A DNA stretch of 64,000 bases, from assembly GCF_009068765.1 (NCBI RefSeq), contig NZ_CP035534.1:806001-870000 (forward strand), written 5' to 3'. Below, piece after piece: positions 40,231 to 48,873 of the stretch; position 1 is the stretch's first letter; each line of letters starts with the position of its first letter. Origin of the DNA: Sulfurimonas hydrogeniphila. GTDB lineage: Bacteria > Campylobacterota > Campylobacteria > Campylobacterales > Sulfurimonadaceae. The translations under genes were made by a program, and so were the position numbers. Below the pieces are notes generated by a model, which searched no databases, was not told where the DNA came from, and saw only the letters and a list, made by a program, of their open reading frames with translations.

Positions 40231-40264
40231 GGAACCCAGACTTCAGTCTGGGCTTTAGTTTTTC
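40231..40264 (+). terminator. rho-independent terminator of acs made from a REP-like hairpin
   Basis: GGAA then CCCAGAC (40235-40241), loop TTCA, GTCTGGG (40246-40252), then CTTTAGTTTTT. A 7-base GC-rich stem with a T-rich tail just 13 bases after the acs stop is a good terminator. The GGAACC head, TTCA loop and GGGCT tail are the same as in the REP-like repeats at 29420 and 58150. Confidence 0.72.
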
Positions 40265-40268
40265 ATGC

Positions 40269-40274
40269 TATAAT
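40269..40274 (+). promoter_or_regulatory. -10 box for pyrF
   Basis: GCTATAAT, 19 bases before the pyrF ATG, with an AAAAAGAG ribosome binding site between. It lies directly after the acs terminator hairpin. Confidence 0.5.
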
Positions 40275-40293
40275 TCCACAAAAAAGAGTTAGT

Positions 40294-40977
40294 ATGGAAT
40301 TATGTGTTGCCCTTGATTTACCTACGAAAGAAGAAAATCTCGCTTTAATTGAAAAAATAAAAAACTATGATGTCTGGCTCAAAGTCGGACTGCGTACCTA
40401 TATTCGCGACGGCGAAGCATTTTTGCAGGCTATTAAGCAAATCAATCCCGATTTTAAAATATTTTTAGATCTAAAACTTTATGATATTCCAAATACCATG
40501 GCAGATGCTGCCGAGTCAATTATAGGACTTGGTGTCGATATGTTTAATGTTCATGCAAGTGCAGGAAAACGTGCCATGAATACTGTGATGCAAAGACTGA
40601 AAAAGTATGAAAATCGTCCATTGGTCTTGGCTGTAACGGCTTTGACATCGTTTAGTGAAGAGGAATTTCAGGCAATATATGAAGCGAACATAGCAACAAA
40701 AGCAAATCAGTTTGCAAAAGATGCAATGGAAAGCGGACTTGACGGTGTTGTCTGTTCGGCGTATGAGAGCAAGGCTATTAAAGAGTTTACATGTAAAGAG
40801 TTTATGACACTCACTCCTGGTATTCGTCCTTTTGGTGAAGATGCGGGGGATCAAAAAAGAGTCGCCGATGTTGCCTATGCCAAAGAAGCACTTGTTGATT
40901 TTATAGTCGTCGGACGTCCGATTTATCAGGCAGAGAACCCTGCTGAGGTCGTTAAAAAAATATTAGCACAGATTTAA
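40294..40977 (+). CDS. pyrF: orotidine 5'-phosphate decarboxylase
   Basis: Last step of UMP synthesis. 227 residues with LKVGLRTY, the catalytic DLKLYDIPNTM (Asp-x-Lys-x-x-Asp set), the VHASAGK loop, LTPGIRP and the phosphate-binding FIVVGRPIY. Monocistronic, between the acs terminator and tRNA-Ser. Confidence 0.95.
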   Translation: MELCVALDLPTKEENLALIEKIKNYDVWLKVGLRTYIRDGEAFLQAIKQINPDFKIFLDLKLYDIPNTMADAAESIIGLGVDMFNVHASAGKRAMNTVMQRLKKYENRPLVLAVTALTSFSEEEFQAIYEANIATKANQFAKDAMESGLDGVVCSAYESKAIKEFTCKEFMTLTPGIRPFGEDAGDQKRVADVAYAKEALVDFIVVGRPIYQAENPAEVVKKILAQI

Positions 40978-41000
40978 GCTAATTATTATGAAATAATGAC

Positions 41001-41006
41001 TATAAT
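41001..41006 (+). promoter_or_regulatory. -10 box for tRNA-Ser
   Basis: GACTATAATCTC with TATAAT ending 14 bases before the first base of the tRNA. Confidence 0.55.
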
Positions 41007-41020
41007 CTCACTCTTCAAAA

Positions 41021-41110
41021 GGACGAGTGGGTGAGTGGCTGAAACCACATCCCTGCTAAGGATGCGTACTGGCAACGGTACCGAGAGTTCGAATCTCTCC
41101 TCGTCCACCA
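41021..41110 (+). tRNA. tRNA-Ser(GCU)
   Basis: A 90-base class II tRNA. Acceptor GGACGAG pairs fully with CTCGTCC (41100-41106), D arm GGT...ACC, anticodon stem CATCC/GGATG with loop CTGCTAA (anticodon GCU, serine AGC/AGU codons), long variable arm GTAC-TGGCAAC-GGTAC, T arm GAGAG-TTCGAAT-CTCTC, and an encoded CCA (41108-41110). The base before CCA is A rather than the G expected for bacterial serine tRNAs. Its 3' end is the left border of two tandem cassettes. Confidence 0.93.
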
Positions 41111-41259
41111 GAAACCCCTAAAATACGAGCTTTCAAGCACATTTTTAAAAATCAGTTTTTTTCTTGTCCTACCCCGTCAGACATATATCTCAATACTTCT
41201 GTCAAATTTATGATTTGAACTTAGGGAATTTTGAACGGTCTCACAAATTGTAATTGTGG
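41088..41259 (+). repeat. cassette repeat R1 (tRNA 3' end plus flank)
   Basis: The last 23 bases of the tRNA (41088-41110) plus about 149 bases downstream. The downstream part, with AAAATACGAGCTTTCAAGCAC and TTATGATTTGAACTTA, recurs almost unchanged after R3 (42868-43016) and for about 80 bases after R2. It looks like the left attachment site. From 41260 to 41405 I see only AT-rich DNA. Confidence 0.75.
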
Positions 41260-41405
41260 CCAAGTTATAGCTTTTTTTAAATCTTTTGCAAGTCAACAAT
41301 ATAGGGATTTGTCAGAATATTTTTTTATCAAAATCAGGCCACTATTTGTTATTATCGTACTTAAGTGAACATTCTCACACTTTATTATATTTTGCAAATA
41401 AACGC

Positions 41406-41690
41406 CTATTTATAAGCACTTTCACGAGTAGTTACATGTATCACTAAAATTATAAGTTTATCATCATACTTTTTATAAATAACTCTATAAGAACGAAGTT
41501 TTAAACGATATAAATCTTCTTTTTGCCCTTGAAGCTTTTTAATCTTACCTTTTTGCATTAATGCAATTTCATATTCTTTAGAAAATAATTCCGAAAAATC
41601 TTTTAAACTATCACGAATAAATTTTAAATCAGGTTTATTTACTTTTTTAAAATCTTTTTTTGCGGTAAATGTAAATTCAATTTGATACAT
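41406..41690 (-). CDS. RelE/ParE-family toxin (cassette 1)
   Basis: 94 residues in the RelE/YafQ-like size class: IEFTFTAKKDFKKV at the start, KKLQGQKEDLYRLKLRSYRVIYKKYDDKLIILVIHV as the core strands, and a basic surface. Family members cut mRNA at the ribosome or poison gyrase; this one's target is unproven. I chose the ATG at 41690 (AGG upstream) over a TTG one codon earlier. It overlaps the antitoxin stop by 14 bases, standard for type II pairs. Confidence 0.85.
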   Translation of the reverse strand: MYQIEFTFTAKKDFKKVNKPDLKFIRDSLKDFSELFSKEYEIALMQKGKIKKLQGQKEDLYRLKLRSYRVIYKKYDDKLIILVIHVTTRESAYK

Positions 41691-41904
41691 CAAGACCTAA
41701 CTCTTGAAACATATCATCAAATGAAATTGTAGGCTCTTTAAGCTCAAGTCTTCTTTCTGCTTCTTTTAAGTCTATATAATCAAAATACATATCAAGGGCA
41801 GAAGCTATAAGATGGCTCTTTTTTGTATTAAGCTCTTTTGCATAACGATTAATATCATTATCAAGTGATGTAGGTAATGTAATGTTTAATCTTGTAGTAT
41901 TCAT
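41677..41904 (-). CDS. ribbon-helix-helix antitoxin (cassette 1)
   Basis: 75 residues. The N-terminal part (TRLNITLPTSLDNDINRYAKELNTKKSHLI, in part) is a ribbon-helix-helix DNA-binding domain, and the acidic C-terminal tail (PTISFDDMFQELG) should wrap the toxin. I chose the ATG at 41904, preceded by AAAGGAAG, over an upstream start at 41937 that would lie inside the operator palindrome. Cotranscribed with the toxin. Confidence 0.84.
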   Translation of the reverse strand: MNTTRLNITLPTSLDNDINRYAKELNTKKSHLIASALDMYFDYIDLKEAERRLELKEPTISFDDMFQELGLDVSN

Positions 41905-41921
41905 AATGTCACTTCCTTTAT

Positions 41922-41937
41922 GTGTATAATTATACAC
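41922..41937. promoter_or_regulatory. palindromic operator of the toxin-antitoxin pair
   Basis: GTGTATAATTATACAC is a perfect 16-base palindrome 17 bases before the antitoxin start and contains a TATAAT-like core on either strand. A half copy (ATGTGTAT) follows at 41943-41950. This is the usual place for self-repression by an RHH antitoxin. Confidence 0.6.
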
Positions 41938-41963
41938 CTTTTATGTGTATGAAGTCAAATAAA

Positions 41964-42080
41964 CAGCATAGGATTTTTTCGAATCTCTCCTAGTCCACCA
42001 CAAACCACTAAAATACGAGCTTTCAAGCACCTTTTTAAAAATCAGTTTTTTTCTTGTCCTACCCCGTTAGACATATATTT
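41964..42080 (+). repeat. cassette repeat R2
   Basis: Begins with CAGCATAGGATTTTTTCGA, then a 23-base copy of the tRNA 3' end (41978-42000) with one change, then 80 bases of the shared downstream sequence ending at ATATATTT. It separates cassette 1 from cassette 2. The lead-in CAGSATAGGWTTTTTTCGA is also found before R3 but not in the tRNA gene, so it belongs to the cassette right end. Confidence 0.75.
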
Positions 42081-42085
42081 CGCTA

Positions 42086-42376
42086 CTAACACCCTCGATT
42101 TCTTCTATCATACTCATCATGACTACATACACAAACTAAATATATAACATCAATAGTACAATTCATTAAAATACGATATTGAGTATTTGGAATTCGGATA
42201 GAATATCTATCTTTATCTTTCTTGCAATTCATTTTTTTATAGTGCAAAGATGAATGATTTGGATCTTGTTCAAAAAGTTCTAAAGTATCATTTATTTGGA
42301 TTTGAGAAAGAACATATTTTTTAATTAGTTGTTTTTCAGTACGAAGATATTGCGAAGTTTGATAATCTCCATAATA
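42086..42376 (-). pseudogene. RelE-like toxin with damaged start (cassette 2)
   Basis: Ninety-six codons are open after the stop of the 134-residue gene, with QYLRTEKQLIKKYVLSQI, DPNHSSLHYKKMNC and YSIRIPNTQYRILMNC, then CSHDEYDRRNRG. The size, HxxLHYK strand and RYRIL-like core fit a RelE/ParE-type toxin. There is no usable start codon in this frame. An ATG at 42366-42368 (MEIIKLRN...) is in another frame, so a one-base shift near codon 5 probably broke the gene. It was not detectable as an ordinary open frame from ATG. Confidence 0.6.
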
Positions 42377-42781
42377 TTAAGCAGATTTTTTATTTTCTTG
42401 AAGAATACGAACTTCTAATTGACCTATCCTGTCTAAAAAAATAATCAAAGAAGTATAAAGTTTATCTACTTGGATATAAAGTTCTTCAAAAAGAATATCT
42501 TTATCTTTTATTTGCTCTAATTTCTTTTTGAAAAGTTTTATGTCATCAATAGCATTTAATAAAGTATCATAAAATTCTTCTATATTATCAACAGGAAAAG
42601 TGTGCATATCATCCAGTTGCAATGAAAATCGTTCTAATTCTATTTCTTGAGTATGAATACTATTAATAATCAAACGTATCATTTTTTCAAACAATTTTTT
42701 AGGGGCAGTTTTTAATGCTTCTTGAGCTATATCAATATAGTCAACATAATCGATAAAATCTGTATTTATACGAATAGTCAT
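42377..42781 (-). CDS. unknown helical protein, candidate antitoxin (cassette 2)
   Basis: 134 residues, acidic and almost wholly helical, with coiled-coil-like stretches (about 75-125, DIKLFKKKLEQIKDKDILFEE in part). I do not recognise a family and see no DNA-binding motif. It sits where an antitoxin would be: first gene, directly followed by the RelE-like remnant, in the same cassette position as the cassette 1 antitoxin. A TATAAT (minus strand, in GCTATAATTT) and CGGAG ribosome site precede its ATG. Confidence 0.6.
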   Translation of the reverse strand: MTIRINTDFIDYVDYIDIAQEALKTAPKKLFEKMIRLIINSIHTQEIELERFSLQLDDMHTFPVDNIEEFYDTLLNAIDDIKLFKKKLEQIKDKDILFEELYIQVDKLYTSLIIFLDRIGQLEVRILQENKKSA

Positions 42782-42830
42782 AATAAAAACTCCGATGTTT
42801 TTACTAAATTATAGCATATTAAATAAAATA

Positions 42831-43016
42831 CAGGATAGGTTTTTTTCGAGTTTCCCCTCGTCCACCACAAATCCCTAAAATACGAGCTTTCAAGCACCTT
42901 TTTAAAAATCAGTTTTTTTCTTGTCCTATCCCGTTAGACATATATTTCAATACTTCTGTCAAATTTATGATTTGAACTTATGGAATTTTGAACGGTCTCA
43001 CAAATTGTAAGTGTGA
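42831..43016 (+). repeat. cassette repeat R3
   Basis: CAGGATAGGTTTTTTTCGA, then a 23-base tRNA-end copy (42845-42867, three changes), then about 149 bases nearly identical to R1. After 43016 the sequence turns into the mutS7 upstream region. It is the right border of cassette 2. Confidence 0.75.
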
Positions 43017-43193
43017 TGTCAACGGCGGAGTTAAAATAAGCAGTATAAGCGTAAACTGCCTGTTTCTTAACTCTGTCGTGATATATTGTACTTTGGTACA
43101 TTTTTGGATTGCGCTTGACACCTCTTCACCGCTTTTTAAATCCTTCTTATGATATAATCATATTCTAAATAAAGCTTAGTAAAAAAGAGTTAC
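43017..43193 (+). promoter_or_regulatory. mutS7 upstream region with -10 box
   Basis: A TATAAT at 43153-43158 lies 36 bases before the mutS7 ATG. Upstream, AGTTAAAATAAGCAGT (43029-43044) can pair imperfectly with ACTGCCTGTTTCTTAACT (43056-43073), giving a hairpin that could end transcription from the cassettes or regulate mutS7. Confidence 0.4.
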
Positions 43194-46100
43194 ATGCAGT
43201 CATCAGATGTTAATAAAATATTAAACAATAAAGAAAAACTTTTAACGCAGATATATTTTGATTTACAACGGTTTTTTGAGCAGAAGTATGGGAATGATAC
43301 AGTTGTTTTTATGGAAATCGGTACTTTTTTTGAAGTGTATGAAGTCAATAATGATGAAGAACAGATTGGAAAAGCCAAAGAGATAGCGGAACTTTTAAAT
43401 ATACAGCTTACGAAAAAAAATAAAAAAATTATAGACAATTCTGAAAAAAACCCTCTGCTTGCGGGTGTGCCTGCCGTTTCGTTTGAACGTTACTTAAACC
43501 GTTTGATTCAGGAGCAGAAGTATACGGTTATAGTCGTCAAGCAAAAGGGAAATCCTCCTAAGATCAGTCGTTATATTTCTCAAATTGTCTCACCCGGTAC
43601 CAATTTTGAACATATTATTGACAATGATGACAATTACATTGTTTCTGTTTTGATTGACAAGTTTCGTGATATTTATACGGTAGGGTATGCTGCCATTGAC
43701 GTAACCACGGGGAAAACATGGCTGTATGAGACACACGGGACAAGTGAAGATCCTGCTTATGCACTTGATGAAATTTTTAATCTTTTAAATGTTTACAGAA
43801 CGAGTGAAATTGTTGTGACTTTTTTAGACGGGATTGATGACCAGCGTCATGTGATGCAGTATTTGGAAATTCCCGAACATTATCATTATTCTGTGAACAA
43901 CAAACGGGCAAAAATAGAGTTTCAAAATGAACTTTTTAAAGAGGTATATCAGATTCGTTCACTGCTCTCTCCTATAGAGCATCTGGATTTGGAACGCTCT
44001 CCTATGATTACCGAAGCCTTGGCAATTCTCATCAATTTTGTGATAGAACATGATTATCATATAGTGCAGAAGATGGCGATGCCCCGTCTTATAGACAATC
44101 GCCGTTTTATGTATCTGGGCAACAATGCACTGGAGCAGATGGGGATAATTTCCAAAGACAAAAAAGAGTTCACACTGTTAAAAATGCTTGACAAGAGTGC
44201 AACGGCTATAGGAAAAAGACTCTTAAAAGAGCGTCTTTTAAATCCGATAATGGAAGAAGACGAACTTGAACGTCGGTATAATCTTATAGAACGGGTTGCT
44301 TCACATGTAAGGTATTTGGATGAAATGATGCGGGGTGTTTATGACCTTGAGAGGCTTTCTCGCCGTTTAAGTCTTGGCAGACTGCATCCTTTTGAGATGA
44401 ATCATATGTATGATTCTATGGTAAGTGTCAAGGAATTGATGCTTTATGTCAAAAAGCATAAAATTCAAAAAACGCCTTTTCATGAGAGTGAAGTGGAAGA
44501 GTTCTTGCGTGATATAACTAAAACGATAGATTTGGATATATCACGGCGTTTTACCAATGCCACGGTAGATGAAAACTTTTTGATGAGCGGTGTGGATGAG
44601 GCAATAGATACTTTGGTCAAAGAAAACAGCGTAATGATGCTTGCTTTTGAAGATATAATTTTGAAAATCGAAGCACTTCTGACAAGTGTCAATGCAGGAA
44701 GTTCGACAAAAATGGTGACTTTGGGACTTTTGGAAAAAGAGGGCTATTACATCTCTTTGAGCAAAAACAGATTCTCTTTGATTGAGAGTGAATTCAAAAA
44801 ACGGGAAGATTTTGCAGATTTCAGTGTAAAAAAACTGACAAACAATGTCAAAATCACCTCTGCTTTTACCGACAGACTTTCTGACAATATCATGAAAAAC
44901 CGCCGAAAAATTGTTGTTTTGGTAAAAGAGAGATATATCCAACTTCAGGCACTTTTTGAGAGACGCTATTCACTTCTTTTTGACAGAGTTATCAGCTATG
45001 TGGCTGATCTGGACGTGGGAGTGAGCTCTTCAAAGGTCGCACAGGAGTACAAACATTCAAGACCGATGATAGTGGAAACACAAGAAGATGAAAATTTTAT
45101 GCAGATTATGCAATTGCGTCATCCTTTGATAGAAGTGCAGGAGCGGGGCGGGCTCTATGTTCCCAATGATATAGTGATGGGAAACCGTGACTATATGGAC
45201 CTGCCTCATCCAAAAACGGTGATGCTTGATGTGGCTGTGCATGACGGGCATGACATTAACGGAGTCCTTTTATACGGTATAAACTCCAGCGGAAAATCCT
45301 CTTTGATGAAGAGTATCGGCATTGCGGTATTGATGGCGCAGTCGGGTTTTTTTGTGAGTGCTGCGGTGATGAAATTCAGTATTTTTGATTCTCTCTTTAC
45401 ACGCATAGTTTCTAAGGATAATCTGGCAAAGGGACTCTCTACCTTTGCAGTGGAAATGCTTGAACTTAAAAATATTTTCAACCGCTCAACCGTAAAATCG
45501 CTTGTTTTGGGCGATGAAATAAGCCACGGAACAGAGACACTCTCAGGCGTTGCCATCGTGGCTGCAGCGATACAAAAACTTGCCGAGACACGATGTCTGT
45601 TCTTGTTTGCAACGCACCTGCATCAACTCTCAACAATGAATGAAATTACTTCGCTTGACAATGTTGTAGATTTGCACCTGAGTGTGGAGTATGATGAGAA
45701 GAGAGATACACTGATATTTAACCGTGTGCTTCAAGCCGGAAGCGGCAGCAGCATATACGGACTGGAATTTGCCAAATCGCTCCATATGGACAATGAATTT
45801 TTGGAAAATGCCAATGCCATCAGAAAACGTCTTGCCAATGATTATGACGAGCTTGAACTGCTTGTGAAGAAGAAAAAATCCAAGTACAACAAAGAGCTTT
45901 ATGTGACCAAATGTGTTATCTGCGGTGCGGTGGCAGAAGATGTGCATCATATATCGCAAAAATCACTGGCTGATGATGCAGGTTTTATAGGGCATTTTCA
46001 CAAAGACAACAAACACAATCTTGTGCCTTTGTGCAAAGAGCATCACAAACAAATTCATGACGGCAAGTTACATGTAAACGGCTTTATAATGACAAGTAAA

Positions 46101-46238
46101 GGGCTTGAGTTACAGTTTGAAGAGCAGATGAAAAAAACAGAAGTAAAAAAAGTTGTTGCACCTGAAATAAATACAAATATTGAAGTAAAAGAAGTAGAAA
46201 ATGACGAGCCAAAGGGCTTCGTCCTGGATGACTGGTAA
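43194..46238 (+). CDS. MutS7-type mismatch-repair protein with C-terminal HNH nuclease
   Basis: 1014 residues. N-terminal mismatch-recognition domain keeps the Phe-x-Glu element (GTFFEVYE, residues 43-50). Lever and clamp regions follow, then the ATPase: Walker [10 protein letters not shown] (695-703), Walker [12 protein letters not shown], and FATHLHQL. After a linker comes an HNH domain (about 905-960) with CVIC (907-910), DVHHIS and [15 protein letters not shown] MutS fused to HNH is the MutS7 form known from octocoral mitochondria, some giant viruses and epsilonproteobacteria; it may nick DNA itself, without MutL. No canonical MutS1 or MutL is in this window. It begins right after cassette repeat R3. 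Confidence 0.88.
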   Translation: MQSSDVNKILNNKEKLLTQIYFDLQRFFEQKYGNDTVVFMEIGTFFEVYEVNNDEEQIGKAKEIAELLNIQLTKKNKKIIDNSEKNPLLAGVPAVSFERYLNRLIQEQKYTVIVVKQKGNPPKISRYISQIVSPGTNFEHIIDNDDNYIVSVLIDKFRDIYTVGYAAIDVTTGKTWLYETHGTSEDPAYALDEIFNLLNVYRTSEIVVTFLDGIDDQRHVMQYLEIPEHYHYSVNNKRAKIEFQNELFKEVYQIRSLLSPIEHLDLERSPMITEALAILINFVIEHDYHIVQKMAMPRLIDNRRFMYLGNNALEQMGIISKDKKEFTLLKMLDKSATAIGKRLLKERLLNPIMEEDELERRYNLIERVASHVRYLDEMMRGVYDLERLSRRLSLGRLHPFEMNHMYDSMVSVKELMLYVKKHKIQKTPFHESEVEEFLRDITKTIDLDISRRFTNATVDENFLMSGVDEAIDTLVKENSVMMLAFEDIILKIEALLTSVNAGSSTKMVTLGLLEKEGYYISLSKNRFSLIESEFKKREDFADFSVKKLTNNVKITSAFTDRLSDNIMKNRRKIVVLVKERYIQLQALFERRYSLLFDRVISYVADLDVGVSSSKVAQEYKHSRPMIVETQEDENFMQIMQLRHPLIEVQERGGLYVPNDIVMGNRDYMDLPHPKTVMLDVAVHDGHDINGVLLYGINSSGKSSLMKSIGIAVLMAQSGFFVSAAVMKFSIFDSLFTRIVSKDNLAKGLSTFAVEMLELKNIFNRSTVKSLVLGDEISHGTETLSGVAIVAAAIQKLAETRCLFLFATHLHQLSTMNEITSLDNVVDLHLSVEYDEKRDTLIFNRVLQAGSGSSIYGLEFAKSLHMDNEFLENANAIRKRLANDYDELELLVKKKKSKYNKELYVTKCVICGAVAEDVHHISQKSLADDAGFIGHFHKDNKHNLVPLCKEHHKQIHDGKLHVNGFIMTSKGLELQFEEQMKKTEVKKVVAPEINTNIEVKEVENDEPKGFVLDDW

Positions 46239-46241
46239 GAT

Positions 46242-46685
46242 TTAAGCCAAGGCTTTTTTGACTGCATCACTGATGCGTTTTCCATCGGCACGTCCGGCTA
46301 ATTCTTTACTTGCCATACCCATAACTTTTCCCATCTCTTTCATGCTTGAAGCACCTGTTTTTTCAATGATGGTTTTGATTTCATTTTGCAGTTCTTCATC
46401 ACTGAGCTGTTTTGGCAGATAAACTTCATAGTATGTTATTTCATCAAGTTCTATTTGCATTAAATCTTCACGGCCTGCTTCTTTGTACTGGCTTGCAGCG
46501 TCATTTCTGCGTTTGACCTGTGTCTGAATAATTTTTATGACATCTTCATCACTAAGCTCTTTTCGTTCATCTACCTCTATCTGTTTAAAAGCACTGGTAA
46601 GGAGGCGAAGCGCATCTCTTTTTTTTGTATCTTTTGCTTTCATGGCATTTTTTACATCTTGGTTGATTGTTTCTCGTAATGACAT
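46242..46685 (-). CDS. GatB/YqeY domain protein
   Basis: 147 residues with the YqeY signature (RKELSDEDVIKIIQTQVKRRNDAASQYKEAGREDL, in part) and the GKVMGMASKELAGRADGKRISDAVKKAL ending shared with the tRNA-binding tail of GatB. Stand-alone YqeY proteins probably bind tRNA; the exact role is unknown. Convergent with mutS7, three bases apart. Confidence 0.9.
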   Translation of the reverse strand: MSLRETINQDVKNAMKAKDTKKRDALRLLTSAFKQIEVDERKELSDEDVIKIIQTQVKRRNDAASQYKEAGREDLMQIELDEITYYEVYLPKQLSDEELQNEIKTIIEKTGASSMKEMGKVMGMASKELAGRADGKRISDAVKKALA

Positions 46686-46757
46686 TGGTAAAATCCTTGT
46701 TTATTGTTTATGGAACTGTAATTGCTAGTATTATAACAAAATTAAGGGACTTTCTTT

Positions 46758-47480
46758 ATGAAAAAAATAAAATTGACTGCTTTTGTATTTCTCTGTGTTG
46801 TGGTGTTGTTTAACGGATGTACAGCAAACTTAACTGATCCCGAGATAAATTTTGAACCGCCTGCCTATGTTGAACAGATGCCTGCCAAAGAAGAACAGCA
46901 GGATTTTGCCTCGACTGGCAGTATATTCGGACAGGGAGAAAATCCTCTTTTTTCTGATCACAAGGCTATGCATGTCAGTGATATTGTAACTGTAGTTATT
47001 TCAGAAACCGCACAAAGTTCAAATACCGGTACAAAGCAGTTGCAAGAGGCTGATACAAGTGCTCTTGGAGGGGGGTTGTTTTCAAGTACAGGTCTCAATT
47101 CTGCTGTAAACTCCAAAGTAGCAGACTTGAACGGATTTACGAATGTAGGTTTTAACTCTACATCAAACAGTAGCTATAAGGGATCCGGAAGTGCAACAAA
47201 GGATGCAAGCTTTACAACAACTATTTCGGCAAGAATTGTAAAAATTTTAAAAAACGGAAATTATTATATTTCCGGAAAAAGAGAGATTCTGATAGATGAC
47301 CAGAAGCAGATAATTCAGTTAAGCGGTGTGATCCGTCCATATGATATTGATCAATACAACAGAATCAACTCTACACAAATCAGTGATGCAAAAATATTAT
47401 ATAAAACGGAGGGAGATATGGATCGTGCTACAAAACAGGGATGGGGGACGAAAATTGTTCAATCAATTTGGCCGTTTTAG
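46758..47480 (+). CDS. flgH: flagellar L-ring protein
   Basis: 240 residues. Lipoprotein signal with Cys21 (FNGCTANL), then the FlgH core: GSIFGQGENPLFSDHKAMHVSDIVTVVISE, NGNYYISGKREILIDDQKQIIQLSGVIRPYDI, and a C-terminal GWGTKIVQSIWPF. Forms the outer-membrane bushing of the flagellar rod. Other flagellar genes are absent here. Its last 56 bases overlap the next gene. Confidence 0.93.
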   Translation: MKKIKLTAFVFLCVVVLFNGCTANLTDPEINFEPPAYVEQMPAKEEQQDFASTGSIFGQGENPLFSDHKAMHVSDIVTVVISETAQSSNTGTKQLQEADTSALGGGLFSSTGLNSAVNSKVADLNGFTNVGFNSTSNSSYKGSGSATKDASFTTTISARIVKILKNGNYYISGKREILIDDQKQIIQLSGVIRPYDIDQYNRINSTQISDAKILYKTEGDMDRATKQGWGTKIVQSIWPF

Positions 47481-48870
47481 TTTTGTTACAGCACTTTTTT
47501 TAACTTCTGTATATGCAGGGAGTTTTGCGGAGTTTAAAAAGGTGCAGACGGAATCTTTTAACAGATTTAAAGATAAAAAAGACAGCGAATTCAACAAATA
47601 TCTTCAGCAGCAGTGGGAAGAATACAGTGCGTATATCTCAACACCCTTATATCAAAAGAAAAAACCAAAGACTGTGCCGGCATTGCATCAAAAAAAAGTT
47701 CGAAGTGTCGGTCCGAATTTAGTGATAAAGATAAAACCTTTTGCTGAGAAAAAATCCGCTCCTCAGGAAAAAAAAATAAAAGCTGACAATACAGTTTTTG
47801 AGTTTTTTGGAACATCTTTGGGATTTGATGTTGATAAAAAAATAAAAAACGCCAACTTTTACCCCAGAACACAAAAGGGGATTGAGAATTTTTTCAGTGT
47901 TGTGGCGACAAGTGATTACGACAGCCTTTTGTACGGGATTGAGAGTACATGTAAAGAGATGCATCTCAATGACTGGGGAGTTTATCTTTTAATAAACAGA
48001 CTCTCCTATACTCTTTTTTCTACACCGGATAATGAAAAATTATTGAGCTGGTTTTTGTTGAATAAGCTTGGCTACAGGGTCCGTGTAGCTTTGGGTGCAG
48101 ACAAACATATAGTCTTGCTTCACAGCGTCAAAGGCAAGATCTACTCTGCACCAAACTATACACTGGACAATAGAAAATTTTATGTCATTTCTAAATATAA
48201 CAAAGAAAATATTGCGAAAGTCTATACGTATAAAAATGATTATCCTGAAGCAACAAAAACACTTGATTTTACGTTAAAAACACTTCCTGTCCTTGCAAAA
48301 AAAATCCAAACAAAAACTGTTTCTTTCAAAGAACATGGAAAAGTTTACACTTTTTCTTATCGGTATAACCAAAATCTCATTGATTTTATGAAAACATATC
48401 CTCAGGTGGAATATAAAGTTTTTTTCAATGCACCTTTGGAGTATGAGACATATAAAGACATAGCAGGGGATATCAAGAAATATACTGAGAACAAAAAAGC
48501 AAGTGAAGCTTTGGATTTTGTACTGCATTTTGTACAAAAAGCTTTTATATATGAGCGTGATCAGGAACAGTTTGGCAGAGAAAAAGTTATGTTTGCAGAA
48601 GAAACACTTTATTATGAAAAATCAGATTGCGAGGACAGAGCTGTATTGTATGCCCGTTTGGTGAAAGATTTATTTGGTATTGGTATTGTGGGTGTTCAGT
48701 ATAAAGATCACATGAGTACTGCTTTACATGTACCGATGGCAGGGGAGAGTGTACAGGTATCAGGACAAAGGTATGTTGTAGCGGATCCGACATATATAAA
48801 TGCTTCTTTGGGACAAAGTATCCCCAAGTACAGATCTGTCATACCCGAAAGCTTTGTTTATGTAAAATAG
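47425..48870 (+). CDS. secreted transglutaminase-like protein
   Basis: 481 residues from a GTG at 47425 that has GGAGGGAG nine bases upstream, all inside the end of flgH; a TTG at 47455 is the alternative. A signal peptide (FVTALFLTSVYAG) is followed by a Lys-rich region and, at the C-terminal end, a transglutaminase core with Cys402 (SDCEDRA), His435 (ALHV) and Asp454 (VADPTY) in the right order. Such folds are often proteases or ligases rather than true transglutaminases. Coupling to flgH suggests an envelope or motility role, by inference only. Confidence 0.72.
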   Translation: MLQNRDGGRKLFNQFGRFSFVTALFLTSVYAGSFAEFKKVQTESFNRFKDKKDSEFNKYLQQQWEEYSAYISTPLYQKKKPKTVPALHQKKVRSVGPNLVIKIKPFAEKKSAPQEKKIKADNTVFEFFGTSLGFDVDKKIKNANFYPRTQKGIENFFSVVATSDYDSLLYGIESTCKEMHLNDWGVYLLINRLSYTLFSTPDNEKLLSWFLLNKLGYRVRVALGADKHIVLLHSVKGKIYSAPNYTLDNRKFYVISKYNKENIAKVYTYKNDYPEATKTLDFTLKTLPVLAKKIQTKTVSFKEHGKVYTFSYRYNQNLIDFMKTYPQVEYKVFFNAPLEYETYKDIAGDIKKYTENKKASEALDFVLHFVQKAFIYERDQEQFGREKVMFAEETLYYEKSDCEDRAVLYARLVKDLFGIGIVGVQYKDHMSTALHVPMAGESVQVSGQRYVVADPTYINASLGQSIPKYRSVIPESFVYVK

Positions 48871-48873
48871 GAT

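Noticed and set aside
41111-42867. Prophage or integrative island with integrase
   Set aside because: The cassettes hold only toxin-antitoxin-type genes; no recombinase, phage or conjugation gene is present.
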